Under the pieces are notes generated by a model. The model saw nothing but the letters and a program-made list of their open reading frames with translations. It was not told the origin of the DNA and did not search any database. DNA of 55,301 nt from Deltaproteobacteria bacterium (GTDB taxonomy: Bacteria > Myxococcota_A > UBA796 > SXON01), in NCBI GenBank assembly GCA_947490345.1, contig CANLGL010000030.1:1-55301 (forward strand), read 5' to 3'. A program made the position numbers and the translations under genes. This document shows positions 42,655-52,734 of the stretch, one piece after another (the stretch's first letter is position 1; each line of letters begins with the position of its first letter).

Positions 42655-45600
42655 ATGGACTTCCCCTACCCGAGCGCGCCGGCGTCCGTCCCGGCCGAGT
42701 TCACGCGGCCTACCCGAGCCTACCAGCGGCACGTCACCGCCGCTGTCGCCGCCCTCGCGGCGTTCGCTCTGTTGTATTTGGGCATGGCGTGGTGGTTCGC
42801 CCACACCGCGTGGGTGCTGATCCAAACCGCGCGGGGTGGGGAGGCGTTCTGGGCCTGGTTCGCGGCGATTCCAGCGCTCTTCTTGTTCGCGTTTCTGGTC
42901 AAGGGGCTCTTCTTCCTCAAGCGCGAGGGCCCCGACACCTCGGACGAGGTCAAGCGAGAGGATGAACCCAAGCTCTTCGCGTTCATCGACCGCCTCGCGG
43001 ACGATGTCGGCGCCCCGCGGCCGCACCGCGTCTTCCTCACCAACCGGGTCAACGCGGCGGTGTTCTACGACGTGTCGTTCTGGAACCTCATCTTCCCCTC
43101 GCGAAAGAACCTCGAGATCGGCCTCGGGCTGGTCAACGTGCTGACCCTGGACGAGTTCAAGGCGGTGCTCGCCCACGAGCTCGGGCACTTTGCGCAGCGG
43201 TCGATGACCGTCGGCACCTGGGTCTACACCGGGGGGCGCGCGATCAGCGCCGTCGTGAGTCGGCGCGACGCCTTCGACGGCTTCCTCAATGGCCTCTCGC
43301 GCTTTGACCTGCGGATTGCCTGGGTCGGCTGGCTGTTGCGCATCGTCGTCTGGTCGCTGCGCGCCGTGCTCGACACTGCCTTTCGCCTGTTGATCCTCGC
43401 CGAACGGGCGCTGAGCCGCGAAATGGAGTTCCAAGCCGACCTCGTGGCGGCCTCGGTCACCGGCAGTGACAGCCTGCTGCACGCGCTACGCCGGCTCGGT
43501 CCCGCGGACGATGCGTTGGGGCGGGCGATGGGCTTTTCGGTTGGGCAGGCCCAGGGTGGCGAGGGTCGGGTCGCCGACCTGTTCGAGGTGCAGACCGGGA
43601 TGCTCGGCCACCTTCGCCGGGTCATGGGTGACCCCCACCTCGGCAGCGTGCCGCCCCTTTCGGGAGGGGGGAGGAAGCAGCAGCGCCTTTTCTCCCCAGA
43701 CATCGCCGAGTCCCCGCGGATGTGGTCCTCTCACCCACCCAACCACGAGCGGGAAGCGAACACCAAACGCCTCTACGTCGCGTCGATTCTCGACAGCCGG
43801 TCGGCGTGGTGCCTGTTCGCCGACGAGAAGCGCCTCCGCCGAGACGCCACCGAGCGCTTCTACAAGGAGGCCCACCTCAAAGCGCTGGAGTCCCCCGCCG
43901 TGGACGGTCCGACCTCGGTGGTGGAGTTGGACCGACTGTGGGAGCGCCGGCGCTTCGACGCCGCCTATCGCGGCGCCTATGTCGGGCGTTCGGCGGTGCT
44001 CGATGAGACCGATGCGACCGCGCTGATGGGGAAGGAACCGCTCGACCTCCGGGACGCCCGCGACCGGCTGTACCCGCCGTCGCTGGTGACCACCTTGGAG
44101 GCTTGGAAGGCCTCCGAGGCGCAGGCTGCCCAACTCAAGGCGCTCCGCGACGGGGTGCTGACCGCACCCGGCGGCGTCATCCGCTTTCAGGGCCGCGACA
44201 TCGCGCGCTCGCAGCTTGCGGCGACGATCCAGACGGTCGAGGGCGAGCGCCTGACCCTGCGCAAACGCCTCGCCGATCACGACCGCGACGTGCGCCGAAC
44301 CCACTTGGGGATGGCGGCCGCGCTCGGGCAGGGCTGGGATGCCCACCTGCGGGGCACGCTGCGGGCGATTCACTTTCTTGAACATGCCGGCGCCGATCTC
44401 GACGATGCCGAAGGCGCGCTGAATGCCACCTTTCACGTGGTGATCGCCGACGGAAACGTGTCCAACCGCGAGATGAAGCTGCTGCTGGCGGCCTGCACGG
44501 CCGTGCACCAGTCCCTGGTCGGCATCTATGGCAGCGCCAAGGTCCTCTCCCTCCCCGCGGACGCCCTCGCCGCGCTCAAGGTGACGAGCTGGGAGGCGGA
44601 GCTGGCGGAGGAGCTGAAGCTGGGCGCGCCGACGCGCGAAGGGCTCGCGGAGAACTGGCTGCAGGTGGCCTCGACCTGGATCCGCGCGGGCGGCGGCGGG
44701 CTCGAACGAGCGGCCAGCGCCGCCCTGGACTCGCTGCTGGCGGCCGAGGCGCACGTCGCCCGCTGTTGGACCGAGGCCCTGGACCCAGGCGTCGCGCCGC
44801 CCCCGTGCACGGTGCCCGCGAACTACCCGACCGTGCGCGAGGGCGTGCGGAGAAAGCGGCCGGCTCTGGGTTGGTGGGATCGTTTCCAGACCGCTGACGG
44901 CGTCGTGCCCGGCGTGCTGCGGCTCGGGGCGAGCGCGGCGGTGCTGACGCCGGGGCTCCTGCTCACCTGGCAGCTCGGCGAGTCCGACGTCGCCGTGTAC
45001 AACGGCCCTCCACATCCCGGTGACCGTGCAGCTTGGCGACAAGACGGTACCCTTGTTGGCCGGCGGACACCGGACGGTCTCGGTGGGGAACGACGACGCG
45101 CTGGCGGTCAGGGCCACCTCGGAGGCCGGCGTGGAGATCGAGGCCTTCAACGCCGATGCGGGCTCACCGGGTGTCACCTACGTCTACAACATCGCCCAGG
45201 CGGACAGCTTCGCCAAGACGTGGTTCGTGTACGGCGAGATGAGGGCGCCCGAACCGACCCCGCTCGGCGCCGACCGATGGTGGAAACCCGATCTCGACCA
45301 CATCAACGAGACGCCGCCGACCTCGATCAAATCCGACGGCCCCACGAGTCGGACGGTCCTCGCGAGCCTTGCCGAGTATCCACCGGAGACGATGGCCGGC
45401 TTCTACGCGGACCAACCCGCGGTCATCGCTACGGTCGCCACCGCCCACGTGCGGTGGGACCCGCCGAGCGAGCGGGACTGGCAGACGTGGTGGGCCCTCG
45501 CGAAGGGCGGCGGAGTCGATGTGCAGGCGATCGTGGCGGAGCGCATCGCCGCCGAAGGGCTCAGCGTCGAACTGGGCAGGTCACGCCAAGACGGCGGCGG

Positions 45601-46447
45601 CCCCGAGGTCTGCGTAGCGGACACCGCAGCGGCGGCGGCCAGCCCCACCGATCCTGACCTCCGCTACCTCGCGGACCGGTGCGCAGACCCGCCCGTTCCC
45701 GGCGCGTTTGCCACCGCACTGGCGGACCACCCCGACCACCCATGGTTGCGCTGGGGCGCAGCGTGGGAGTCGATGTACCGCGCCGACTGGGCAGGCGCGG
45801 CCTCGCTCCTGGAGACGCCACCGCCGCCGGTGCGAGACGACGCGGCGCTGTGGCGCCTGCGGGCGCTACGGATGCTCGGAGCCGAGGCTGACGCCCAGCT
45901 CGGCCTCCTGGCGAAGCTCCGCAACCCGGAAACGATGGTGGCGATCCTCCGCCAGGAGCTGGCCCCGGACACGCCGCTGGAGGACGGGCCCGATCGCAAC
46001 CGCCTGATGGCCGGCGGGCGCCTCGACGAGCTGCGCACCCTTCTCGACGCTACCGCCGCCGATCGCTGGTGGTTGGCCTGCGCGGACGGAGCCACGGAGC
46101 AGGACCGGGAGCAGGCGCGCGCCGCGGGTGCGCCGGACCCGGGGTCTACCGCCTACTTGTGCTTCGTTGCCGACGGCGCGCGCACCGGAAACATCGACGA
46201 GGGCGCTGTCACCGCGCTGGTGGCCGCGCAGCCGCAGGTGGGACCGGTCGTGGTGGCCGTTCTCCGCGCCCCGATGGCGCAGGTGGCCGCGGCGGTGGAG
46301 GCGCCAACGAGCGGCGTTGATCCTCGCGTGCGCGGGTGGGCCCGGCTGATGGGGGTGGTCCGCCTTGGTGCAGACGCGCCCCCGGCCTGGAGGAAGGAGG
46401 CGCGGGCGCTGCTTTTGCCGTGGGAGCGGTGGTTTTTGGCGCCCTGA
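42655..46447 (+). pseudogene. M48-family membrane metallopeptidase, interrupted by one frameshift
   Basis: The gene has N-terminal membrane helices (ALLYLGMAWWFAHTAWVL, FWAWFAAIPALFLFAFLV), then the zinc site HELGHFAQ (about residue 173) and EMEFQADLVAAS (about 256), giving HExxH plus the downstream Glu of M48 (HtpX/Ste24-like). Long helical parts follow. The frame changes near 45006-45008 (CCC). Deleting one C gives a continuous protein of about 1263 residues, reading VAVYNGLHIPVTVQLGDKT across the join. The second part is soluble, possibly extracytoplasmic. The cause may be a sequencing error or a real mutation. It is a very large M48 member. Confidence 0.78.
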
Positions 46448-46490
46448 CACCGTCACACGACAGCGCGCAGTGTTCACCGACACAGCACCG

Positions 46491-46528
46491 ACCATCCCCC
46501 CCCAGAAGCGCGCCTTCGGGGAGTATCC
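46491..46528 (+). repeat. Inverted repeat pair, left arm
   Basis: ACCATCCCCCCCCAGAAGCG, CGCCTTCGGGGAGTATCC. This is about 32 of 38 similar to the reverse complement of 46657-46694. It is in the 387-bp convergent gap after the M48 gene, where no gene is visible. Confidence 0.55.
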
Positions 46529-46656
46529 CTGCACAGAAGCGCGTCGCGCCGGCGCCGGCACGGAGCCGAGGGGACGCGACAGAAAAAAGGCAGGTTCGCT
46601 CGTTCGCTGCCGCCGCCGGCGCCGCGGGATCAGGGTCCGGGCGCGCTTTTTGACGA

Positions 46657-46694
46657 CCATACTCCCGGAACGCGCGCTTTTTTGGGGGGATAGT
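46657..46694 (-). repeat. Inverted repeat pair, right arm
   Basis: On the minus strand, ACTATCCCCCCAAAAAAGCG, CGCGTTCCGGGAGTATGG. It has G and T runs (TTTTTTGGGGGG on the plus strand). It may be one arm of a small inverted element, or of a terminator-like site between the convergent genes. Confidence 0.55.
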
Positions 46695-46834
46695 CGCCGC
46701 GCGGGTCTCGGAGCGCTCCCCCACGCCGGCCCTGGCTCGCCGCGCCCCCCCGGCCACCGAGAGGTGGAACAACCTCGAAAACCCCTCAGTCCGGAACCTC
46801 GACAATCCCCGCGTCCGAAAACGTCGTGCCGCCC

Positions 46835-48361
46835 TCACCCCCCCGAACAGTTCCGCGGTCCCGACACCTTGGTCACCCCGTCCTCCATCAGCACGGGGTC
46901 GCCGTTGTCGTCGTACTCGTAGTTCTTGCGGTACACCCCGGTCACGCCAACCGTCCCCTCGGGCCAGTTCACCTGCCCGAGCTCCCAGGTGTAGTTGTAC
47001 TCCATGGTCTGCGAGGCCTCGTACACGAGCACGCCATAGGAGTAGACCCGCACGGTCGCCAGCACGCTCGCGTCGGTGTGATCGTCGTAGTAGTGCACCA
47101 GGACTCGGTAGGTGCCATCGACTGGGCGGTCGATGTTGATGTTCTCGGGACCGAAACCGCTGGTGGCGTCGATGTCGAGCGAGGGGTCGTCGTTGGTGTC
47201 GAGCGGCACGCCCCAATCGGGGACCTGGTTGCAGAAGGTGCAGTCGCCGGGCACCGAGAAGAAGTCGGCGTCCTCCCACATCACGTGCAGGTCCATGTCG
47301 GCGTTGGGCGTGTTCCAGGACAACTCGACGTGAAACTCCTCCTCGGGGATCGCCTCCATCTTGCATTGGCGCTTGGCCGAGGAGATGCCCGAGCTGTTGG
47401 TGACGACCAGGCCGACCGCGTACTCCCCCGCGATGTCGGAGATGAACGAGGCGAGGCTCTGCGCCGGGTCGGTGAGGGCTTCGACGCCGGAGCCGGCGGG
47501 GACACCTTCGAGCGTCCACGCGTAGGTGAGCGGGAGCCCATCCGGATCGGTGGAGGCCCGACCGTCGAGCCAGACCAGCTCGCGCGGGCGGATCGGGGTG
47601 TTGCAGTCGATCACCGCCTCCGGATACTCGAAGTCGCCGCCGCCGTTGCCGAGCAGGTAGACGATGAGCTCGGGCTCGTCGGGATCATTGCTCTGGATGA
47701 CGAAGGTGCCGTTGTCGCCGGTCTCGACGTAGGGGGTGTACGACCACACCAACTGCTGCGATTGGCCTGGTGGGATCGAGAAGCCGGAAGGGTTGGCGCC
47801 GATCAGCGCGAAGGCGCCGCTGCCGTGTTGCTCCGCGCTGGTGAGCGTGAGCGTGGCCTGACCCTCGTTGGTGATGCCGAGCGTGGAAAACGCCGTGGCG
47901 CCAACCTCGACAGCGGCGAACTCGACCGAGAGCGGGTCGACCGCGATGTCGGGGGTGGGCGCATACACGCCGACGCCGCTGAGCGGAATGACCAGCGTCG
48001 GGTGCTCTTCGTCGTTGCTCTGGATGGTCAGCTCGGCGGCGTAAGGCAGGTAGGTCAACGGGGTGAAGACCACGCCGAGGGAGGTGACCTCGTCCTTGGC
48101 AAGGCTGAGAGGCACCTCGACCGTCACTGAAAAGGCGTCCGCATCGGCCCCGCTGAGGGTGGCCGACTCGATCTCCAAGGCGGCGAGTCCAGCGTTGATC
48201 ACCTGGATCGAAGCGGCTCCGGTGAAGTCGACCGCGACGTCGCCGAAGTCGACCGAGGCCGGGGCGACGACCATGTCAGGGTAGACCCGGTTGACCGCCT
48301 GGTCGCTGCTGTCACAGCCCACGAGCACGACCAGGGCGAAGAAGTGCGCGGCGTCCCTCAT
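46835..48361 (-). CDS. Lipoprotein with choice-of-anchor (HYDIN-like) and Ig/PKD-like domains
   Basis: The 508-residue protein starts at ATG 48361, with GGAG 6 nt upstream, and has a lipoprotein signal (FFALVVLVGC). Two ASPIAD/HYDIN-like units follow: VAPASVDFGDVAVDFTGAAS with IQSNDEEHPTLVIPLSGVGV, and VDPLSVEFAAVEVGATAFST with IQSNDPDEPELIVYLLGNGG. A PKD-like unit with WLDGRASTDPDGLPLTYAWTL is next. The C-terminal part has DMDLHVMWEDADFFSVPGDC, which looks like a secreted pre-peptidase-type domain. It is likely a cell-surface protein; its function is unknown. Confidence 0.72.
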   Translation of the reverse strand: MRDAAHFFALVVLVGCDSSDQAVNRVYPDMVVAPASVDFGDVAVDFTGAASIQVINAGLAALEIESATLSGADADAFSVTVEVPLSLAKDEVTSLGVVFTPLTYLPYAAELTIQSNDEEHPTLVIPLSGVGVYAPTPDIAVDPLSVEFAAVEVGATAFSTLGITNEGQATLTLTSAEQHGSGAFALIGANPSGFSIPPGQSQQLVWSYTPYVETGDNGTFVIQSNDPDEPELIVYLLGNGGGDFEYPEAVIDCNTPIRPRELVWLDGRASTDPDGLPLTYAWTLEGVPAGSGVEALTDPAQSLASFISDIAGEYAVGLVVTNSSGISSAKRQCKMEAIPEEEFHVELSWNTPNADMDLHVMWEDADFFSVPGDCTFCNQVPDWGVPLDTNDDPSLDIDATSGFGPENINIDRPVDGTYRVLVHYYDDHTDASVLATVRVYSYGVLVYEASQTMEYNYTWELGQVNWPEGTVGVTGVYRKNYEYDDNGDPVLMEDGVTKVSGPRNCSGG

Positions 48362-48410
48362 GTCCGTCTCCACAACCAGCATAGCCCGCGACGTCGGGGT
48401 AAGCTGAGGC

Positions 48411-49436
48411 GTGCTCTGGCTCCTACTGTTCGGTTGTCGCGGCTGCTTCGAGCTCCCCTCGGAGAGCGATGCGGACGTGTCGCAGCCCCAACAGGACCCC
48501 GACACCGACAGCGCGGAAGACACCGGTGACACCGCATCCGAAGACACCGGCGAGGCGTTGCCGGGCCGTTGTCAGCTCGAAGAGAGCGAGGACGAAAACT
48601 TCAACAACGACTACACCCAGATCGTCACCCTGCCGCTGGAAACCTGGGCTTGTGGCTATGTCGATGTCTCCGGGGATCGCGAGTACTACCGGTTCACCAC
48701 CGACCAGACCGGGTGGCTCCGTGTCGACACCCAGGCGGAAGCGCGCGGCTCGTCGGCCGACATGGACCACATCGTCAGCATGCCCGACGCAGACGAGACT
48801 GTAAAACAGATCGGCCGGTACGGCAGCGCAGATCCACTCAGCGTCTTTTACGCGGCAGTCTCAGGGGAATACCTGGTTGCCCTCGGGGAGCGCGGGAGCG
48901 GATTTGGCGAGGAATACGGCTGGTGGTTGCGGGTGTCCGAGATCAAGGCGCCCATCACCACGGACCTCACCGAGCTTGAGCCCAACGACCGAGTCGCGGA
49001 GGCCAAGCCCCTGGTCGAAGGGGACCGCTACGGCGGCGTTCTCAGCGATCCTGGCGACGACGACTGGTACCAGATGACGATCCCGGCCGGCTCTACTCAC
49101 ATGGCCTGCGGCACCAAGGCCATGGAGTATGGCTCGGCTGCGAACATGGAGATGGAGCTCTTCTGGGGCGGAACGATCGGAATGCGGGTCTGGGACGAGG
49201 GGGTCGACGCGCGAACCGGCAGCGAAGATGCCTGGTTCGAATATGATATTGCCCACCTGATCGAGCGAGCCGAGGGCTTCATCGCCCTGGACCGGCTGAA
49301 CGACCCGGACAACTGGCCCGAGGACTCGATCGACTTCGGCACCTTCAACATGCGCGTCCACGACTACGACGAAAGCGTCGGCTCGATGTTTCACTGGTAC
49401 ACCTTCGAGTGTACCTTCTCGAACCAGGATAAATGA
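48411..49436 (+). CDS. Lipoprotein with pre-peptidase C-terminal-like domains
   Basis: The 341-residue product starts at GTG 48411 with a lipoprotein signal (MLWLLLFGC) and an Asp/Thr-rich linker (DTDSAEDTGDTASEDTGE). The mature part has repeated beta-rich domains of bacterial pre-peptidase C-terminal type: CGYVDVSGDREYYRFTTDQT, then ELEPNDRVAEAKPLVEGDRY with DPGDDDWYQMTIPAGS. These domains are often found at the ends of secreted enzymes. It is divergent from the HYDIN-like lipoprotein, with a 49-bp spacer. Its stop overlaps the next ATG (ATGA). Confidence 0.72.
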   Translation: MLWLLLFGCRGCFELPSESDADVSQPQQDPDTDSAEDTGDTASEDTGEALPGRCQLEESEDENFNNDYTQIVTLPLETWACGYVDVSGDREYYRFTTDQTGWLRVDTQAEARGSSADMDHIVSMPDADETVKQIGRYGSADPLSVFYAAVSGEYLVALGERGSGFGEEYGWWLRVSEIKAPITTDLTELEPNDRVAEAKPLVEGDRYGGVLSDPGDDDWYQMTIPAGSTHMACGTKAMEYGSAANMEMELFWGGTIGMRVWDEGVDARTGSEDAWFEYDIAHLIERAEGFIALDRLNDPDNWPEDSIDFGTFNMRVHDYDESVGSMFHWYTFECTFSNQDK

Positions 49437-50425
49437 TGCGTCTCTCTCTCGCCGCCCTCCTGCTGAGCGCCTGTCCCGCCGAAACCGACGACAGCGGTGC
49501 CAAAAACGACAGCGCCGGGATCGACGACACCGCGGACACCAACTCGTGCGCCATCCACGTGATCAGCCTGTCGCCCACGGATGGCGCGGTCGGCGTCTAT
49601 TACCGCGACCCGATCTACGTCAGCTTCGATGGTGACGGTGCCGCCGCGGTGGTGGAGGTGCGCGATTCGGCCAGCGCGGCGGCCCCGCTGACCGCAAGCT
49701 GGGATGCGGCGGGCACGCTCTTGACCCTTTCCGGCGTGCTCACACCGAGCACCGCCTACACCATCCACACCGAGCTGTGCGACGTCGTAACCGACACCAC
49801 GTTCACCACGTCCTCGATTGGCACGCCGCTCACGGTGACGCCCGACGAGCTCACCAACCGTACGTTCTCCTTCGCCCTGCGCGACGCCGAGATCGTCGAG
49901 CCGCCAGCTCTGGAAATCCTCGGGGACGCCAGCCTGGTCACGCCCTTGGGGTTCATGGTCCAGTTCGCTGACGACACCCAGCTCGAGCTCCTCGGCGCGG
50001 TGCTGGACTACAACTCCGACGGCCTCGAACAGCTCGACGAAACGAACACCTGGGACTTCCCGACGGCCGACTTCACCGGCGCGCCGTTCTTCACCACGTC
50101 GATCGACGCGCTTACCATCGTCTACGAGACCGAGTCGATCCCCAAGACCGACATCAAGCTCTACGACTTCCTGTTCGACGGCGTGTTTTCCCCGGACGGA
50201 AGCGCGATCGAGTACGGCCACGTCGACACCGTCGTCGACTCCCGCGGCCTCGGGCCCCTCTTGAGTCTGCCCGACACCGACGACGCGGTCTGCTCGTTCG
50301 CCGCAGACTTCGCGATCGTGTGCATCCCCTGTCCCGATGCGGAGCCCTACTGCATCCACATGATCGGCGAGGACATCACCGCGCCCTGGATTGAGGGGCT
50401 GGTGTTGTCACCGTGGCCGGTTTGA
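49433..50425 (+). CDS. Lipoprotein with Ig-like (Big_5-like) domain
   Basis: The 330-residue product has a lipoprotein signal (MRLSLAALLLSAC), an Asp/Gly/Thr linker, and an Ig-like domain of the type SLSPTDGAVGVYYRDPIYVS with LTASWDAAGTLLTL and LTPSTAYTIHTELCD. A C-terminal region of about 180 residues is not recognised; it has Cys-rich end CSFAADFAIVCIPCPDAEPY. Either ATG 49433 (overlapping the previous stop) or ATG 49436 may be used. The 3' end overlaps the convergent HTTM gene by 18 bp. Confidence 0.7.
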   Translation: MMRLSLAALLLSACPAETDDSGAKNDSAGIDDTADTNSCAIHVISLSPTDGAVGVYYRDPIYVSFDGDGAAAVVEVRDSASAAAPLTASWDAAGTLLTLSGVLTPSTAYTIHTELCDVVTDTTFTTSSIGTPLTVTPDELTNRTFSFALRDAEIVEPPALEILGDASLVTPLGFMVQFADDTQLELLGAVLDYNSDGLEQLDETNTWDFPTADFTGAPFFTTSIDALTIVYETESIPKTDIKLYDFLFDGVFSPDGSAIEYGHVDTVVDSRGLGPLLSLPDTDDAVCSFAADFAIVCIPCPDAEPYCIHMIGEDITAPWIEGLVLSPWPV

Positions 50426-51352
50426 CACCCGCCGCACCTCGTCCCCCGAAAAACACGCGGCGTACAGCGCCAGCGTAAACGGGGTGAACAAGGCAACGTC
50501 CAACGTCGCCTCGATCGACAGATGCATGACCACGCCGAACGCGAGGTAAAACCGGCGCGGGTCCACGCGGTTGCTCTGCGCACGCAGCCAGCCGCCGCGG
50601 CCGCGTGTTGCTCGAAACCAGGCGGCGACGACGATGATCGGCGAGGCGTGCTCCCACAACCAGGTGCTGGTGGTCATCAATTGGGTGAACGGGAAGATGG
50701 GCGCCAACCACGCCATCTCGAAGTGGTGCCACGTGGGCTGCTGCAGGATGTACCAAAGGGCATCCGCGGGGCCGCCGATGACCCAACTGGACGACAACTT
50801 CTGCCACGCGGTGGTGTCGTACATGACCACCAACTGCCAAACCATCAACCAACGTGGCCAGGCCGGTACGTCCAGGGCCGTAGCGCCTTGCCGGCGCCGC
50901 CACCACGCGTCCACGGACCACGCTCGCCCCGAGCCGGCGAAGATCAGCAAGAAGAGGATGTTTGCGCCCAAGAAGTCGTAGGACCCACCGGCATTGGGAC
51001 CCAGCCCCATGAGCACCCACCACCCCGCGGTGGTGAGGAGGACCGCGCCGGGCGTAAACAAGCCGAGCCCGAGCGCCAGGCTGGACAAGAGCGTCGCGCC
51101 AATGACCCCGCCAACCAGCATGGGCGTCGCGCCGCCGAACCAATCCAGCGGGCCGCTGTTGAGCGGCACCAACCCCCCGTGGGCCGGCGGCAGCCACACC
51201 CACCGCCACGTCTCAGTCCACAACAGGCGCACCAGATGCGCCACGATCGAGACGCCCACCACGATGCGCACCACCGCGACCGCGTGCGCCGGCTCGCGGC
51301 GCGTGACCGCGCCCACCCAACGGGTCCACAAGCGCGGCGCCGTCGCGCTCAC
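50408..51352 (-). CDS. HTTM-domain (vitamin K-dependent carboxylase-like) membrane protein
   Basis: The 314-residue product is polytopic with about seven hydrophobic segments, including LMVWQLVVMYDTTAWQKLSS and FYLAFGVVMHLSIEATLDVA. Early residues VVRIVVGVSIVAHLVRLLW and the YDTTAWQKL and PTWHHFEM motifs look like the HTTM family (horizontally transferred transmembrane domain, related to gamma-glutamyl carboxylase). It starts at GTG overlapping the upstream stop (GTGA). The upstream gene is its usual-looking partner. The biochemical role of bacterial HTTM proteins is unclear. Confidence 0.75.
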   Translation of the reverse strand: MSATAPRLWTRWVGAVTRREPAHAVAVVRIVVGVSIVAHLVRLLWTETWRWVWLPPAHGGLVPLNSGPLDWFGGATPMLVGGVIGATLLSSLALGLGLFTPGAVLLTTAGWWVLMGLGPNAGGSYDFLGANILFLLIFAGSGRAWSVDAWWRRRQGATALDVPAWPRWLMVWQLVVMYDTTAWQKLSSSWVIGGPADALWYILQQPTWHHFEMAWLAPIFPFTQLMTTSTWLWEHASPIIVVAAWFRATRGRGGWLRAQSNRVDPRRFYLAFGVVMHLSIEATLDVALFTPFTLALYAACFSGDEVRRVSNRPR

Positions 51353-51990
51353 CGAGCCGCCGGCCGCTTGACCGTACGCTCCAGCACCCACTCTTCCTTC
51401 ACCCTCTCCCCCGCCAAGACCTGCGCCGCCGAGAGGCTCGCCCCCTTGCCGAAGCGGCACTGGAAGGCAGCGGCCTCGGCCGTCTCCGCGAAGTAGTCCC
51501 TGGCAAAGCCGGCGCAGGCTGACGCCCAGCGCTTCTTGTTCTGCGGCCAGCCCCAGGCAAACACGGCCGCCCGCATCCGTTCGGTTGCAAACCGTTCGCC
51601 GCGCCACCGCGGCGCATCATCGCCTTCCTCGTACACCACCGCCCAGGAGCCGTCCGACCCCTGGGCACGCAACTGCAGGCGCGTCGGAAACCGATGCGGC
51701 GCCACGAACATCTTCCAGCTCTGCGCGGTGTTGGTGACCGACAGGTACTGCCGAAACGGAGCGTTCGCGGCGCGCACCGCCGCCTGGACGTTGACGGCGG
51801 CGACGTAGAGGCCATCCTGGAAGGTGACCAGATCGGTTCCGAGTGCGGTCGCCCAGGCCTGAAACTCAGCCTGTACCGTTGGTTCGGACCAGTAGGAACG
51901 GTTGACGCCGCGTCCGGGCGACGGCAAGGAAGACGCGGAGACCGCCAGGGCGTGCCACAGCACGAAGGCGGCGACGAGGTGGCGCTTCAC
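51349..51990 (-). CDS. DUF5819-like exported protein, partner of HTTM
   Basis: The 213-residue product has an N-terminal hydrophobic leader (MKRHLVAAFVLWHALAVSAS), then a soluble domain with TNTAQSWKMFVAPHRFPTRL and WRGERFATERMRAAVFAWGW. This resembles the DUF5819-type proteins that sit next to HTTM genes in actinobacteria and others, but I base the name on a few motifs. The stop overlaps the start of the HTTM gene (GTGA). It is divergent from the HAD gene, with a 41-bp spacer. Confidence 0.6.
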   Translation of the reverse strand: MKRHLVAAFVLWHALAVSASSLPSPGRGVNRSYWSEPTVQAEFQAWATALGTDLVTFQDGLYVAAVNVQAAVRAANAPFRQYLSVTNTAQSWKMFVAPHRFPTRLQLRAQGSDGSWAVVYEEGDDAPRWRGERFATERMRAAVFAWGWPQNKKRWASACAGFARDYFAETAEAAAFQCRFGKGASLSAAQVLAGERVKEEWVLERTVKRPAAR

Positions 51991-52031
51991 GCGGGCTCAT
52001 ATCCGCCTCGCCCCATGGGTGACTCCCGGCC

Positions 52032-52706
52032 GTGAGGATACGCAGCGCCCCGATGATCGCCGACCTTGACGCCCTGCCTCCCGGTGAGGCGCTCTTCGAC
52101 ATGGACGGCACGCTCATCACCAACGACATCGCGGAGGCCTGCCTCCGCGGCATCGATCGCATCGGCCATCGCAATCGGGTCACGGAGAAGGCGAACAGCG
52201 TCTTTGCGGCGTACCAGGGGGTCCTCGACTACCGGGAGCAGTGCCGCTTCGCGGCGCTGGCACTGGGCGGGTTGCGGGTGGGTCAGGTCGAAGAACTGGT
52301 GGACACGGCCTTGGACGCGGGCGAATGCGCGCCCGTGCCGGAGGTGTGCGAGCTGGCGCACTGGGTCGCGCGGCGGCATCGCGTCTGGCTGCTGACGGGG
52401 AGTCCCGAGGTGGTGGGCCGGATCATGGCCGACCGGCTCGGCATCCGCCACGTGCGGGGCATTCGCCTCCGCCAGGACGGCGAGCGCCTGCTTCCGGAGA
52501 CCTTCGGCATCCTGACGTGCGACGAAGGAAAGGTCGAAGCGGCGTGGGCAATGACGGGCCGGATTCCGGTTTTCGCCATCGGCGACACGGCCCACGACCT
52601 GCCGCTGCTTCGGCACGCGCGAATCGCCAGAACGGTGGGACACATCGCGGGGGTTGAATTCCCCGCTCTCGCCCTGCGGGGAGCGCCGGTGGGCGATCTC
52701 GGTTAG
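52032..52706 (+). CDS. HAD-family hydrolase
   Basis: The 224-residue protein has the HAD motif I FDMDGTLITND (two Asp), a helical cap, motif II in WLLTGSPEVV, a Lys in the DEGKVEAAW stretch, and motif IV in FAIGDTAHDLPLL. The arrangement resembles phosphoserine-phosphatase (SerB)-like HAD proteins. The substrate is not predictable. The start is uncertain: GTG 52032 or ATG 52053 are both possible and neither has a clear ribosome site. The STAND-like gene starts 28 bp downstream on the same strand. Confidence 0.8.
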   Translation: MRIRSAPMIADLDALPPGEALFDMDGTLITNDIAEACLRGIDRIGHRNRVTEKANSVFAAYQGVLDYREQCRFAALALGGLRVGQVEELVDTALDAGECAPVPEVCELAHWVARRHRVWLLTGSPEVVGRIMADRLGIRHVRGIRLRQDGERLLPETFGILTCDEGKVEAAWAMTGRIPVFAIGDTAHDLPLLRHARIARTVGHIAGVEFPALALRGAPVGDLG

Positions 52707-52734
52707 CGCGCGCTGCTCCAAAAAGAGGCTCGTG

